Origin: Desulfonema magnum
GTDB taxonomy: Bacteria > Desulfobacterota > Desulfobacteria > Desulfobacterales > 4be13
NCBI RefSeq assembly: GCF_017377395.1
Contig: NZ_CP061800.1
Coordinates: forward strand, 7,337,633 to 7,401,632
DNA length: 64,000 nt
Reading direction: 5' to 3'
How positions within the stretch are numbered: position 1 is the first letter of the stretch; each line of letters starts with the position of its first letter. The notes under the pieces were generated by a model that did not search any database, was not told the origin of the DNA, and worked only from the letters and a program-made list of their open reading frames with translations. Below, piece by piece: positions 28,749-38,350 of this stretch. The position numbers were made by a program, and so were the translations under genes.

Positions 28749-28920
28749 ACTTAATAGCATGTGTAATTTTATGTTGTCAAGTCTTTTCAATAAATGATAA
28801 TTTTTGATAAAATCAAATAAGTTATCTTTTTCTGTTGTCAGAGCGCATTAATATTTATCCGAAGTTACAGAAAGCCCGGGCTTCATTATCACCCGCCTCA
28901 GATGCAAGGATTTCCTATAA

Positions 28921-29066
28921 GAAACATTCATAAAAAAGTCGGGTTTTTTCACCTCCGGTCATGAAAATATGTGGTGAAAACAGACAAAAAACCCGGGTTT
29001 TTCAAATGGATTTACATGGTAAACGTTCATGAAAAACCCGGGTTTTTTCACCCCTTGTCATGAAAA
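28921..29066. repeat. Direct repeats with CCCGGG hairpins
   Basis: Three short copies contain an A-run, CCCGGG or CGGG and a T-run (for example AAAAAACCCGGGTTTTT), interleaved with TCATGAAAAT. They directly abut the family A element that follows. Confidence 0.5.
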
Positions 29067-29214
29067 TAAGTACCTGTGCAAAAATTTTTTATATATCTTT
29101 TTTCTGCGAACGGCGGAGAAACCCGGCTTTTTCCTTTGTCGGAGACGCATCATTCCGGAAAAAAAGCCGGGTTTCTTTCCGGACAAATATAAAAAACTTT
29201 TGCTCAGGTATTTA
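29067..29214. repeat. MITE family A copy 3
   Basis: A 148-bp element: left end TAAGTACCTGTGCAAAAA, internal hairpin AGAAACCCGGCTTTTT / AAAAAGCCGGGTTTCT, right end CTTTTGCTCAGGTATTTA. It closely matches copies at 17908 and 38912. Confidence 0.75.
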
Positions 29215-29268
29215 TGTGGTGAAATGATTTTCTGAAATTGATGAAATGAACAAGATGACATTTCCCCA

Positions 29269-29325
29269 TTGACAAAAAGATATTTCATAGCTACCTTTTT
29301 ATGACTGTCCGGTCAGTCATAAAAA
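29269..29325 (+). promoter_or_regulatory. Promoter and palindromic operator of the efflux operon
   Basis: TTGACA at 29269-29274 is a good -35 box; a weak -10 (TACCTT) follows at 17-bp spacing. It is overlapped on its 3' side by the palindrome ATGACTGTCCGGTCAGTCAT (29301-29320), extended by T and A runs. The position, just before the TetR gene at 29348, fits autorepression of the tetR-RND operon. Confidence 0.6.
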
Positions 29326-29347
29326 ATGCAGTGATAAGGAAGTGTAA

Positions 29348-29956
29348 ATGTCCAAAATAGTAGATAAAAAAAAGAGACGTTCTGAAATTGCAAAAGCGGC
29401 TGTTGACATTTTCGCCAGAAAAGGATTTGAAAACACAACTGTTCAGGAAATCGCGGACAGGGCTAAAATTGCCAAAGGCACTGTTTATCTGTATTTTAAA
29501 ACAAAAGAGGATATTTTAAATGAGGCTTCAAAAGAGATTCTTTGTGAGCTTGAAGGCAATCTGCTTCATTCTTTAAGTCGTCTCACCGATCCGGTGGAGA
29601 AACTTTCCGCACTGATTACCGAAGCCATGACAATCACGCCGGAATTTGAACAAATATTTATCGTGTATATGGAGAGTCGGCTTTTTCACCTGAGAGACAG
29701 AGAATATGGAACTTTTATAAAAAACTTCGAGGAAAGTCTGAGAAAAGTCAGAAGAATTACCGTTGAAATCATCAGACAGGGTAAAACTCAGGGGGCTTTC
29801 AGAAATGATGCAGATGCCGAAGCATTGGCATTCTGCCTTTTCGGAGCTTTTGACGGTGTTGTCATGCAGTATTTACATAACAAATCAGGTTTTGATATAG
29901 AAAATGTGAGAAATGAATTTTTAAAGAACTTTTTTAACGGCCTGATGGATAATTGA
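29348..29956 (+). CDS. TetR-family repressor of the RND efflux operon
   Basis: A 202-residue TetR protein. The helix-turn-helix is in the first 55 residues (IAKAAVDIFARKGFENTTVQ, then EIADRAKIAKGTVYLYF). The C-terminal domain is all helical and would bind the inducing drug or metabolite. AAGGAAG precedes the ATG. It leads an operon with a membrane-fusion lipoprotein and an RND permease, so it most likely represses drug efflux and itself through the palindrome at 29301. Its stop codon lies within a GATAATT repeat (29947-29985) that separates it from the next gene. Confidence 0.88.
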   Translation: MSKIVDKKKRRSEIAKAAVDIFARKGFENTTVQEIADRAKIAKGTVYLYFKTKEDILNEASKEILCELEGNLLHSLSRLTDPVEKLSALITEAMTITPEFEQIFIVYMESRLFHLRDREYGTFIKNFEESLRKVRRITVEIIRQGKTQGAFRNDADAEALAFCLFGAFDGVVMQYLHNKSGFDIENVRNEFLKNFFNGLMDN

Positions 29957-29985
29957 TAATTGGATAATTGATAATTGGATAATTG
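29947..29985. repeat. GGATAATTGATAATT tandem repeat
   Basis: A 15-bp unit (8 plus 7 bases) is repeated about two and a half times. It covers the last codons and the stop of the TetR gene and ends just before the ribosome binding site of the adaptor gene. Confidence 0.7.
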
Positions 29986-30006
29986 AATTACATAGGAGGA
30001 ATGACA

Positions 30007-31293
30007 GTGAATGTGTTTGTGATAAGATTGGGTGCGATTATGGCGGCGATTTTCCTGTTTCTGACAGGGTGCGCGGAGGAAGAAAAAAAGGCTGCCTCGG
30101 TTGTTGTAAGACCTGTCAGAACAATGGTTCTGACATCGTCGGCGTCCGGGGGCGATACTCGGACTTTTCCCGGAAAAGTGCAGGCGTCTCAGCAGGTTGA
30201 TCTTGCCTTCAGAATATCCGGGCCTCTGGTTGATTTTCCTGTAAACGAGGGGCAGGCTGTTGCAAAGGGCGATCTTATTGCCCGCATTGATCCGAGGGAT
30301 TATAAAACGGATCTTGCCCATGTCGAGAGTTCGCTGGCTGAAGCACGCGCCAATCTCAAATCCATGAAAGCCGGGGCAAGACCCGAAGATGTAAAGGTGC
30401 TGGAGGCTGAAGTCGCCGCGGCCAAGGCACGGTTCCAGGAAGCAGAACAAAATTTTAAGCGTTATGAAAATCTCTACTCACAGGAGGTCGTGCCCAAAGC
30501 AGATTATGACCGTTATAAAAGCGCCCGTGATGTTGCAAAGGCTCATCTTAATACAGCCTCCCAGAATCTCCGAAAAGGGAAAAAGGGAGCGCGCAGGGAG
30601 GATATTGACGCCATGACTTCCCGCATCAGGGGACTGGAGGCCCAGCGCAAAAAAGCCCAGGCCGCCTTGGATGACACATATCTCAGATCACCGTTTTCCG
30701 GGGTCATTGCAAAGAAATTTGTGGAAAAATTCCAAGATGTTGATGCAAAGAAGCCCATTGTGAGCCTTCAGGATGTGTCGAGCATTGAAATTCTCGTTGA
30801 TATTCCTGAAAAAGATATGGCCACCGTTGATGAAACAAACATCGCCAAAATAACGGCTAAATTCGAATTTCTGCCTGATAAGGAATTTGCGGTTGAGATC
30901 AAAGAACACGGCACACAGGCGGACCCGCAGACAAAAACCTACCCTGTTACGCTGACCATGGCGGCTCCGGAAGGTGTCAGCCTGCTTCCCGGAATGACAG
31001 CCACGATAACGGGCCGAATGAAGCATTCCGGGAATGCGAATGGCTCTCTGTTTACCATTCCTGTGAGCGCTGTTTTTGCTGACGAACCCGGCAGACAATA
31101 CACATGGGTTGTGGATCAGACGAACATGACCGTTTCCAAACGTGAAATCAGCGTGGGCCGTCTTACTGGCAAAGACATTCAAGTTTCCCAAGGACTTAAA
31201 GCTGGAGAAATGATTGCAACAGCAGGGGTTCATTTTCTTCAGGAAAACATGGAGGTGCGAGTTCTTGAAAACGAAAAAGGGGGCATAAAATGA
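30007..31293 (+). CDS. RND efflux periplasmic adaptor (membrane fusion lipoprotein)
   Basis: AcrA/MexA-type adaptor that bridges the RND permease and an outer-membrane channel. The N-terminal signal ends in the lipobox LTGC, so Cys22 would be lipidated. Then come a lipoyl-like half (VDLAFRISGPLVDFPVNEGQ), a long alpha-helical hairpin (about 95-220, with ARPEDVKVLEAEVAAAKA), the second lipoyl half (YLRSPFSGVIAKK) and the beta-barrel domain. The GTG at 30007 is favoured because AGGAGG lies 6-7 bases before it; an ATG at 30001 is too close to that site. It overlaps the permease start by 4 bases (ATGA), so the two are translationally coupled. No outer-membrane TolC gene is in the window. Confidence 0.88.
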   Translation: MNVFVIRLGAIMAAIFLFLTGCAEEEKKAASVVVRPVRTMVLTSSASGGDTRTFPGKVQASQQVDLAFRISGPLVDFPVNEGQAVAKGDLIARIDPRDYKTDLAHVESSLAEARANLKSMKAGARPEDVKVLEAEVAAAKARFQEAEQNFKRYENLYSQEVVPKADYDRYKSARDVAKAHLNTASQNLRKGKKGARREDIDAMTSRIRGLEAQRKKAQAALDDTYLRSPFSGVIAKKFVEKFQDVDAKKPIVSLQDVSSIEILVDIPEKDMATVDETNIAKITAKFEFLPDKEFAVEIKEHGTQADPQTKTYPVTLTMAAPEGVSLLPGMTATITGRMKHSGNANGSLFTIPVSAVFADEPGRQYTWVVDQTNMTVSKREISVGRLTGKDIQVSQGLKAGEMIATAGVHFLQENMEVRVLENEKGGIK

Positions 31294-34200
31294 ACCTGGG
31301 GGAACATGCGATTCATAAAAAGACCATCACCCTGATGTTTGTGATCCTTATCATCGGAGGCGGTTTCCTGTCCTATGAGAATCTGGGAAGGCTCGAAGAC
31401 CCTGAGTTTACCATCAAAGAAGCCCTGGTCGTCACATACTATCCGGGCGCGTCCCCCACAGAAGTGGAGGAAGAGGTCGCCGATATTATCGAGACTGCGA
31501 TCCAGCAGATGGGACAGGTGGAAAAGGTGACCTCGGTTTCAAGAAAAAGCATGTCCATTGTCACAGTGGAGATGAAGGATAAATATGACAAACACACGCT
31601 TCCCCAGATATGGGATGAGCTGCGTCGCAAAGTTGGAGATGTTCAGGGACATCTGCCTCCGGGCGCGGGCCCGTCAGTTGTGAATGACGATTTCGGTGAT
31701 GTGTATGGTGTTTTCTTTGCCATTACCGGAGATGGCTATTCTTACAGAGAAATCAAGGATTATGCGGACGATCTCAGACGGGAACTCCTGCTGGTAAAGG
31801 ATGTGGCAAAGATTGAATTTTACGGCGTTCAGCAGGAAGTCGTGTATGTGGAGATGTCCCGTTCGCGCATGACCGAGCTGGGGGTTTCGCAGCGGGACAT
31901 TTATAACACGCTGAATCAGCAGAACACGGTTTCACCGGCAGGACAGGTAAAAGTCGGACCGGAATATATCCGCATCTCTCCGACAGGCATGTTTGAATCC
32001 GTGGATGAAATCGGCAAACTCCTGGTTCATGGGGGCAAATCCGACAGTTTCATCACACTCGGAGATGTGGCAAACATCACGCGGGGATATGCGGAACCGC
32101 CACAAACCATGATGCGCTTTAACGGACAGCCCGCCATCGGCCTGGGCATCTCCACTGTGTCCGGCGGAAATGTCGTGAAAATGGGAGAAGCCATCCGCAA
32201 GCGCCTTGACGAGCTTGAGGCAAACCGTCCCATTGGCATGGAACTGGGAATCGTGTCGTATCAGTCCGAAAGCGTGAAGAAATCCGTGAACAGTTTTGTT
32301 CTGAATCTGGCCGAGGCGCTGGCTATTGTCATTGGCGTGCTGATGATTTTCATGGGCATTCGCAGCGGAATCCTCATCGGAGCGATTTTGCTTCTCACGG
32401 TCTGTGCCACGTTTATTTTTATGAATATTTTTCATATCAATCTCCAGAGAATATCCCTGGGCGCGCTGATCATTGCGCTGGGTATGCTTGTGGATAACGC
32501 CATTGTGGTCACGGAGGGGATTCTGATTTATATTCAGCGGGGAAAAAATCGCATCCGGGCAGCGGCTCTGATTGTCTCACAGACTATGTGGCCGCTGTTC
32601 GGCGCAACCGTGGTGGCTGTTTTCGCATTTTCCGGGATCGGGTTTGCCCCCGGAAGTGTGGGGGAATTCTGTCGGTCTCTGTTTCAGGTGATCCTCATCT
32701 CCCTGATGATGAGCTGGGTCCTGGCTGTGACGGTGACGCCGCTGTTCTGCACCATGCTCCTGACTGCCAAACCCGGGAGCGAGAACCAGGACCTGTATGG
32801 CGGGCTGATTTTCCGGACTTACAAAAGATTTCTGATCATCTGCCTGAACTGGAGAAAGCTGGCCTGCACTTTGATGATAGGACTTCTGGCCCTTTCTGTT
32901 TATGGCTTCGGATTTGTCAAGGACAGCTTTTTTCCATCTTCCACGCGGCCCCAGTTTATGATTGATTACTGGCGCCCCGAAGGCACCCATATTACGGAAA
33001 CTGCCAAAGATATGGAGAAAATTGAGCAATATCTCATGAGCATGGAGGAAGTGGCTACCGTGGCCTCCTTTATTGGTTCGGGTGCGACGCGTTTTACTTT
33101 GGTTTACAGCCCTGAAAAGCCGGACACAGCTTATGGTCAGTTGCTGGTCACGGTAAAGGATTATCATACCATTGACGGGATGCTTCCGGAAATCCGGCAG
33201 TTTCTGTGGGAAAATTTCCCGGACGCGGAGCCTAAGACAAAAAAATTCGTCCTCGGTCCCGGAGGCGGGGCCAAGATTAAGGTGCGCTTCAGCGGGCCTG
33301 ATCCCAAAGTTCTCCGCCAGCTGTCAGACCAGGCTCAGGCGATCATGCGCGGGGATCCTATGTCCAAAGATATCCGGGACAACTGGCGTCAGCGGGTCAA
33401 AGTGATCCGCCCGGAGTTTGCAGAAGCACAGGCGCGGCGCGTGGGTATATCCCGTTCTGATCTGAATCAGTCCTTGGAGATGTCTTTCAGCGGGCTTTCC
33501 GTAGGTGTCTATCGTGAGGAAAATAAACTGATTCCCATTGTCTCAAGGCCCCCCGAGGGGGAGCGGATCAATGTGGATAATGTGAATGATTTGCAGGTGG
33601 GAAGCCCCATGACCGGGAAAATGGTTCCCATATCCCAGCTTGTATCCGGGGATCATATTAAATGGGAAGACGCCATCATCCACAGGCAAAACCGGATGCG
33701 AACCATCACCGCGGAATGCGATCCGAAAATCGGTCTTGCCAGTCCTCTTTTTAATCGTCTCAGGCCGCAGATTGAGGCCATTGAGCTTCCTATGGGATAT
33801 GAAATGGAATGGGGCGGCGAATATGAGGATTCCACCGAAGCCCAGGAAAAACTGGGAAGGGTCCTTCCGGTCAGTTTTCTGGCGATGATCGTCACCGTCA
33901 TCTGCCTTTTCAACGCGTTACGCCAGCCCATGATTATTTTTCTCTGTGTTCCCCTTGCCATCATCGGCGTGACCGCAGGGCTGCTGCTTACGGGACAGCC
34001 GTTCAGTTTCATGGCTCTGTTGGGATTCCTCAGTCTGGCCGGGATGCTCATCAAAAATGCCATTGTGCTTATTGATCAGATTAATTTGGAAATCCGGGAA
34101 GGCAAGGCACCGTTTCAGGCAGTGGTGGAATCCTCGGTCAGCCGTGTGCGCCCCGTGTCAATGGCTGCGATTACCACGGTTCTCGGCATGATTCCGCTTC

Positions 34201-34325
34201 TGTTTGACGCGTTCTTCATTGACATGGCCGTGACCATCATGTTCGGGCTGACCTTTGCCACGGTGCTGACGCTGATTGTCGTGCCAGTGCTTTACTCGAT
34301 ATTTTTCAGAATTTACGAAGTATGA
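31290..34325 (+). CDS. RND efflux permease (AcrB/HAE1 family)
   Basis: Proton-driven inner-membrane pump of 1011 residues, the normal size. The first membrane helix is near residues 12-30, followed by the large periplasmic pore domain. Helices 2-6 lie around residues 335-480, with the TM4 signature LGMLVDNAIVVTEG, where one of the two proton-relay acidic residues of classical AcrB (usually DD) is N. A second periplasmic domain and helices 8-12 (from about residue 850, VSFLAMIVTVICLFNALRQP) complete the fold. It is the last gene of the tetR-adaptor-permease operon. Substrate is unknown. Confidence 0.9.
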   Translation: MNLGEHAIHKKTITLMFVILIIGGGFLSYENLGRLEDPEFTIKEALVVTYYPGASPTEVEEEVADIIETAIQQMGQVEKVTSVSRKSMSIVTVEMKDKYDKHTLPQIWDELRRKVGDVQGHLPPGAGPSVVNDDFGDVYGVFFAITGDGYSYREIKDYADDLRRELLLVKDVAKIEFYGVQQEVVYVEMSRSRMTELGVSQRDIYNTLNQQNTVSPAGQVKVGPEYIRISPTGMFESVDEIGKLLVHGGKSDSFITLGDVANITRGYAEPPQTMMRFNGQPAIGLGISTVSGGNVVKMGEAIRKRLDELEANRPIGMELGIVSYQSESVKKSVNSFVLNLAEALAIVIGVLMIFMGIRSGILIGAILLLTVCATFIFMNIFHINLQRISLGALIIALGMLVDNAIVVTEGILIYIQRGKNRIRAAALIVSQTMWPLFGATVVAVFAFSGIGFAPGSVGEFCRSLFQVILISLMMSWVLAVTVTPLFCTMLLTAKPGSENQDLYGGLIFRTYKRFLIICLNWRKLACTLMIGLLALSVYGFGFVKDSFFPSSTRPQFMIDYWRPEGTHITETAKDMEKIEQYLMSMEEVATVASFIGSGATRFTLVYSPEKPDTAYGQLLVTVKDYHTIDGMLPEIRQFLWENFPDAEPKTKKFVLGPGGGAKIKVRFSGPDPKVLRQLSDQAQAIMRGDPMSKDIRDNWRQRVKVIRPEFAEAQARRVGISRSDLNQSLEMSFSGLSVGVYREENKLIPIVSRPPEGERINVDNVNDLQVGSPMTGKMVPISQLVSGDHIKWEDAIIHRQNRMRTITAECDPKIGLASPLFNRLRPQIEAIELPMGYEMEWGGEYEDSTEAQEKLGRVLPVSFLAMIVTVICLFNALRQPMIIFLCVPLAIIGVTAGLLLTGQPFSFMALLGFLSLAGMLIKNAIVLIDQINLEIREGKAPFQAVVESSVSRVRPVSMAAITTVLGMIPLLFDAFFIDMAVTIMFGLTFATVLTLIVVPVLYSIFFRIYEV

Positions 34326-34392
34326 ATTTCACAGTTTTTCGTGGCACTTAGCAAAGGTGTGTTGTTGTGCGCGAAAAACCGCTGCGCTTTGT

Positions 34393-34512
34393 TAAGCACC
34401 TAACCATAAGTTTTCGATATTTGCCCGGGGAAAAACCCGGTTTTTTTTCCGAAATGATTCACTGACCCTGAAAGAAAAAGCCGGGTTTCTCCGCCGTTCG
34501 CAGAAAAAAATG
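34393..34512. repeat. MITE family A, truncated inverted copy
   Basis: Starts TAAGCACCTAACCATAAG, the inverted right end of the family, with the AAACCCGG/CCGGGTTT hairpin. It is cut at about 34512, where a family B element begins. Confidence 0.6.
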
Positions 34513-34803
34513 TACTGATTATAACGGATTCAGGGGAGGCTCCCGCCATTCCGGAAAATCGTGATGTTTTCAAATGTCAGACCATGTGCAATTTTTTTTA
34601 ACCGAAAAGACAAAGCCACAAAGACACGAAGACACAAAAAAACACAAAGAGACTTCGTGAGACTTCGCGCCTTCGTGCCTTCGTGGCATTTCAAATCGCA
34701 CATCGAGCCAGTTTTCCCCCGGAATGACGTCCGGGGAGGACGGCGTCTTGTGACACAATAAATTCAGCATGTCGCGCCCTCCCCTGAATCCGTTATCATC
34801 AGC
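34513..34803. repeat. MITE family B copy (CTGATTATAACGG ends) carrying another repeat
   Basis: Left TACTGATTATAACGGATT..AGGGGAGG and right CCTCCCCTGAATCCG with TTATCATCAG are inverted. Between them lies a second repeat of the CACAAAGACACGAAGAC / CTTCGTGCCTTCGTGGC type, itself palindromic. Family B ends also occur at 38185-38350, 39955-39981 and 57133. Confidence 0.65.
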
Positions 34804-34884
34804 GAAGTTTTTATGTGAAGCAAACCTCGGTCTGCAAAGCAAATTCATAAGTTATTCATTACAGGACACGACCTGGCCTATGAA

Positions 34885-34918
34885 AGACCTCCGACATTTT
34901 CAACTCTTCGGAGGTCTT
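34885..34918 (-). terminator. Hairpin between the convergent RND genes
   Basis: AGACCTCCGA pairs with TTCGGAGGTCT directly after the stop of the minus-strand permease, with a T-rich side on the minus strand. It probably ends that transcript. Confidence 0.5.
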
Positions 34919-37900
34919 CAAAATTTCAAAAATTTACCAAAAATCCTCCCAAAATCTCCGACAATCTCCAGAAAAATATCTTTGATATCTTCAATAATAA
35001 GATAAAACGACGGAACCATGAGGAGAATAATAAACGTCGCAAAAAGCACGCCGAACCCCAGACTGATGGCCATGGGAATAAGAAATCGTGCCTGAAGCGA
35101 CATCTCAAAAATCATGGGTGTCAGCCCCAGAAAGGTGGTCAGAGATGTCAGGAGAATGGGACGAAATCTCCGCACGCCCGCATCACAGACCGCCTGTTTC
35201 AGCGGTGTCCCCTCATCCCGCATCCGGTTGGCCGTATGGACCAGAATCAGGGAATCATTCACCACCACGCCGGAAAGTGCGAGAAGCCCCATCATACTGA
35301 CCAGACTGAGACTGTAGCCCATGATCACATGCCCGATAATCGCCCCCACAATACCAAAAGGAATGGCTGACAGAACTGCCAGCGGCTGGATATATCTTTT
35401 AAAAGGGATTGCAATGAGCACATACATCACCAGCAGCGCGATGACAAATCCTTCCCCCAGGCTTTTCATGGACTCCCGTCCCTGACGTTCCGCACCTTCA
35501 AGAGAATAACTCAGCCCCGGATAATGTGTCATCAGATCAGAAATTTCCTTTTTCATCAGAGACGCGATTACTTTCCGTGCGCTCGTCACACTGGCTACCA
35601 CATCTGCTGTGACATGGACCGTGCGTCGTCCGTCCGTCCGGGAAATAGCGGTGTAGGATTTTCCCCGCGTAATTTCCGCAGCCTGTGACAGAGGCATTTC
35701 ACCGCCCCCGGGGGTGCGTATTAAGAGTTCTTCGATGTCATATTCCGAGGTTCTCTCCTCTCTGGGCAGGCGCACCACAACCCGGATCATATTTCTCCCC
35801 CGCTGCTGCCGGATGGCCTCAGCCCCCCAGAATGTGTTACGCATCTGGCGTCCCAGTTCCATGGCCGTAAGTCCCAGACTCTGCGCTTCCGGCCTGATGG
35901 TAAAATTCAGCTGGGACTTTCCTGTGGCAAATCCGTCATTAATATCAATGACGCCCTCATAAGCTTTCAGCAACTCAGCCAGTTCCGAGGCCGCCCGTTC
36001 CAATATATCCATATCCCGGTGACTGAGCTGGATATCAATGGGACTTCCCCCGTGAGGTCCGCCGGCTGTGGAATCAAAGATCAGAGACTCCATACCGGCA
36101 ACAGATCCGATCTTTTTCCGCCATTGCTGGGCAAAGTCGGTGGCGTTGATATCTCTCTGATCCGTGGGAACCAGAAAAGCAATAACCCGTATCAGATGGC
36201 TGCCGCGGATTTGGGTAAAAACGCCGTTACATAATTTGTCCCGATATCCCGGGCTTTCCTCATCCACCACCTGCCAGAGGGCCTTCTCCAATTGCTTTTG
36301 TACTTTTTGGGTCTCTTCCAGAGACACACCGTAAGGAAGGGTGGCATCAGCCACCACCCAGTCCGATTCTATCTTGGGAAAGAACGTGATATTGATCCGT
36401 CCCCCGCTTACAAATCCGATGGCGACAATCAGGAGAAAAACGCCCAAGGCCCAGGTGATCCAATGATTGTTTACCGACCACCGCACCATGGGGCCGTAAA
36501 TACCTTCGGCCATACGTTCCACCAGCTTTCCGAATCGCTGCTGAAGCCGATGCAGACGCCCTCTGATGCCTGTTTCTTTAGCTTTGTCCAAGTGTCCGAG
36601 ATGGGCAGGGAGTATGTAAAGCGATTCAAAAAGCGAGAGCAGAAGTACAATAACAACGACTGAGGGCAGAATACGGAATACTTTTCCCATTGTTCCTTCC
36701 ACAAAGAAAAGGGGAGAAAAGGCCGTAATGGTTGTCATGATGGAAAAAATCACCGGCGTGGAAACTTCATTGGCTCCGCTGATTGCCGCTTCAATAAATT
36801 TTTTCCCGTGCTGGCGATGCACATAAATGCTTTCCCCCACCACAATGGCGTCATCCACAACCATTCCCAGGGTGATAATAAACGCGAAAAGAGAAATCAT
36901 ATTAATGGATACGTCAACGGCCGGAAGGAAAAGAAAGGAACCCAGAAAAGAAATAGGAATTCCCATGGTGACCCAGAATGCGAGTCGTACTTCCAGAAAT
37001 ATGCCCAGAATTCCCAGCACCAGGAACAGACCGATAAAAGCATTCCGTTTCAGCAGGTCTATGCGCTGATGGAAAATTTCTGAACGGTCTCTCCAGATAG
37101 CGGTTTTGATACCCGGAGGAAGCACTTTGTCGAGACGTTCCTTATATTTTTTTACAGCCGCGGCCACCTCCAGAGGTGTTTCATCGCCGATACGATAGAC
37201 ACCGACTTCCACCGAGGGTTTTCCATTAAAAAAACTCGCCACATCCTGTTCTTCAAATCCGTCCTGAATCCGGGCGATGTCTTTCAATTTCACTTGGGAG
37301 CCGTCTTTTGTACTTAAAATAGTGAGGTCTTCAAATTCTTTACCCAGGTCCCGGCGTTCCGTGGTTCGAAGGAGAACTTCCCCGCTGGCAGTTTTCACAC
37401 CGCCTCCGGGCAGTTCAATTGCGGAACGTGCAATTTCTTTTGCAATGGCGTCAATGGTGAGATTGTATGCCCTCAGCCGGGACATCGGGACCTCAATGCT
37501 GATTTCCAAAGGTCGGATTCCCCCCAGTTCAACCTGGGTGATCTTTTCTTCTTTGAGAAGGTCATCTCTCACGGATTCTGCCAGCTCACGGAGAACCTTT
37601 TCATCCTGGTCCCCGTAGATAACCAGAGCCAGAACTTCCCGGCGTTGCATGGGAATACTGACGATGGGTTCCTCCGCATCCAGAGGAAAAGAACTGATCC
37701 GATCAATCTCATTTTTAATATCTGATATTGCCTTTCGTTTATCCGCATCATAACGCAGCTCCACATTTACCGAAGCCATACTTTCCGTCGCGGTGGACCT
37801 GATCTCTTTCACCCCGTCCAATCCCTGCACCGCCTCTTCGACCGCCAGAATAATGCCTTTTTCGACTTCATCCGGCGAAGCCCCGGGATAAGGTATGGAG

Positions 37901-38076
37901 ATTCTGACCAAGTCAATCTCAAATTCGGGAAAAACTTCCTGTTTGACCTGCATAAAAAGAATAATTGCGCCGCCAACAAGCAGCACCAGCATGACCAAGT
38001 TGGCTGCAACGGGATTGTTAGCCATCCATACAATCGAACGCGAGGCTCGGTGAGCAGAATTGGGAATTGGATTCAT
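34918..38076 (-). CDS. Second RND efflux permease
   Basis: A 1052-residue RND transporter, only distantly related to the one at 31290. The first helix is at about residues 22-40 (NLVMLVLLVGGAIILF). The two large periplasmic loops and two six-helix bundles are present. TM4 carries the intact proton-relay pair in TLGMVVDDAIVVGE, and the second half has the MGLLALSGVVVNDSLILV helix. There is no adaptor or channel gene beside it; it faces the first RND operon tail to tail and could borrow its adaptor. Upstream of the ATG there is no obvious ribosome binding site, because GGTGTTA heptamers (38086-38120) occupy that position. Confidence 0.88.
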   Translation of the reverse strand: MNPIPNSAHRASRSIVWMANNPVAANLVMLVLLVGGAIILFMQVKQEVFPEFEIDLVRISIPYPGASPDEVEKGIILAVEEAVQGLDGVKEIRSTATESMASVNVELRYDADKRKAISDIKNEIDRISSFPLDAEEPIVSIPMQRREVLALVIYGDQDEKVLRELAESVRDDLLKEEKITQVELGGIRPLEISIEVPMSRLRAYNLTIDAIAKEIARSAIELPGGGVKTASGEVLLRTTERRDLGKEFEDLTILSTKDGSQVKLKDIARIQDGFEEQDVASFFNGKPSVEVGVYRIGDETPLEVAAAVKKYKERLDKVLPPGIKTAIWRDRSEIFHQRIDLLKRNAFIGLFLVLGILGIFLEVRLAFWVTMGIPISFLGSFLFLPAVDVSINMISLFAFIITLGMVVDDAIVVGESIYVHRQHGKKFIEAAISGANEVSTPVIFSIMTTITAFSPLFFVEGTMGKVFRILPSVVVIVLLLSLFESLYILPAHLGHLDKAKETGIRGRLHRLQQRFGKLVERMAEGIYGPMVRWSVNNHWITWALGVFLLIVAIGFVSGGRINITFFPKIESDWVVADATLPYGVSLEETQKVQKQLEKALWQVVDEESPGYRDKLCNGVFTQIRGSHLIRVIAFLVPTDQRDINATDFAQQWRKKIGSVAGMESLIFDSTAGGPHGGSPIDIQLSHRDMDILERAASELAELLKAYEGVIDINDGFATGKSQLNFTIRPEAQSLGLTAMELGRQMRNTFWGAEAIRQQRGRNMIRVVVRLPREERTSEYDIEELLIRTPGGGEMPLSQAAEITRGKSYTAISRTDGRRTVHVTADVVASVTSARKVIASLMKKEISDLMTHYPGLSYSLEGAERQGRESMKSLGEGFVIALLVMYVLIAIPFKRYIQPLAVLSAIPFGIVGAIIGHVIMGYSLSLVSMMGLLALSGVVVNDSLILVHTANRMRDEGTPLKQAVCDAGVRRFRPILLTSLTTFLGLTPMIFEMSLQARFLIPMAISLGFGVLFATFIILLMVPSFYLIIEDIKDIFLEIVGDFGRIFGKFLKF

Positions 38077-38085
38077 TGTTTTTTG

Positions 38086-38120
38086 GGTGTTAGGTGTTAA
38101 GTGTTAGGTGTTAAGTGTCA
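38086..38120. repeat. GGTGTTA heptamer repeat before the second RND gene
   Basis: Five consecutive 7-bp units: GGTGTTA, GGTGTTA, AGTGTTA, GGTGTTA, AGTGTCA. They lie 10-44 bp upstream of the permease start on the minus strand. Confidence 0.75.
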
Positions 38121-38184
38121 GCGACAACTGATTACATGCTATGCCCCTTGTCAAACGTAAATCACGCCGTCGTTGACGAAATAA

Positions 38185-38350
38185 ACTGATTATGACGAAT
38201 TTAGGGGAGGAGCGACCAAGCCCTGTAAGAGCGGCATATTTGTAGCAACAGATTTGCAGGCCGCCGCCCCGTAGGTGCGGCATGATGAATGCTGCGAAGA
38301 TTCCGTCCCCGCGGGCTTTGCCAGCTTCTCCTAACTCCATTATAATCAGT
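38185..38350. repeat. MITE family B copy
   Basis: A 166-bp element with ends ACTGATTATGACGAATTT..AGGGGAGG and TCTCCTAACTCC with ATTATAATCAGT. The core has GTAAGAGCGGCATATTTG and related GC-rich palindromes also seen at 39780-39950. Confidence 0.65.
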
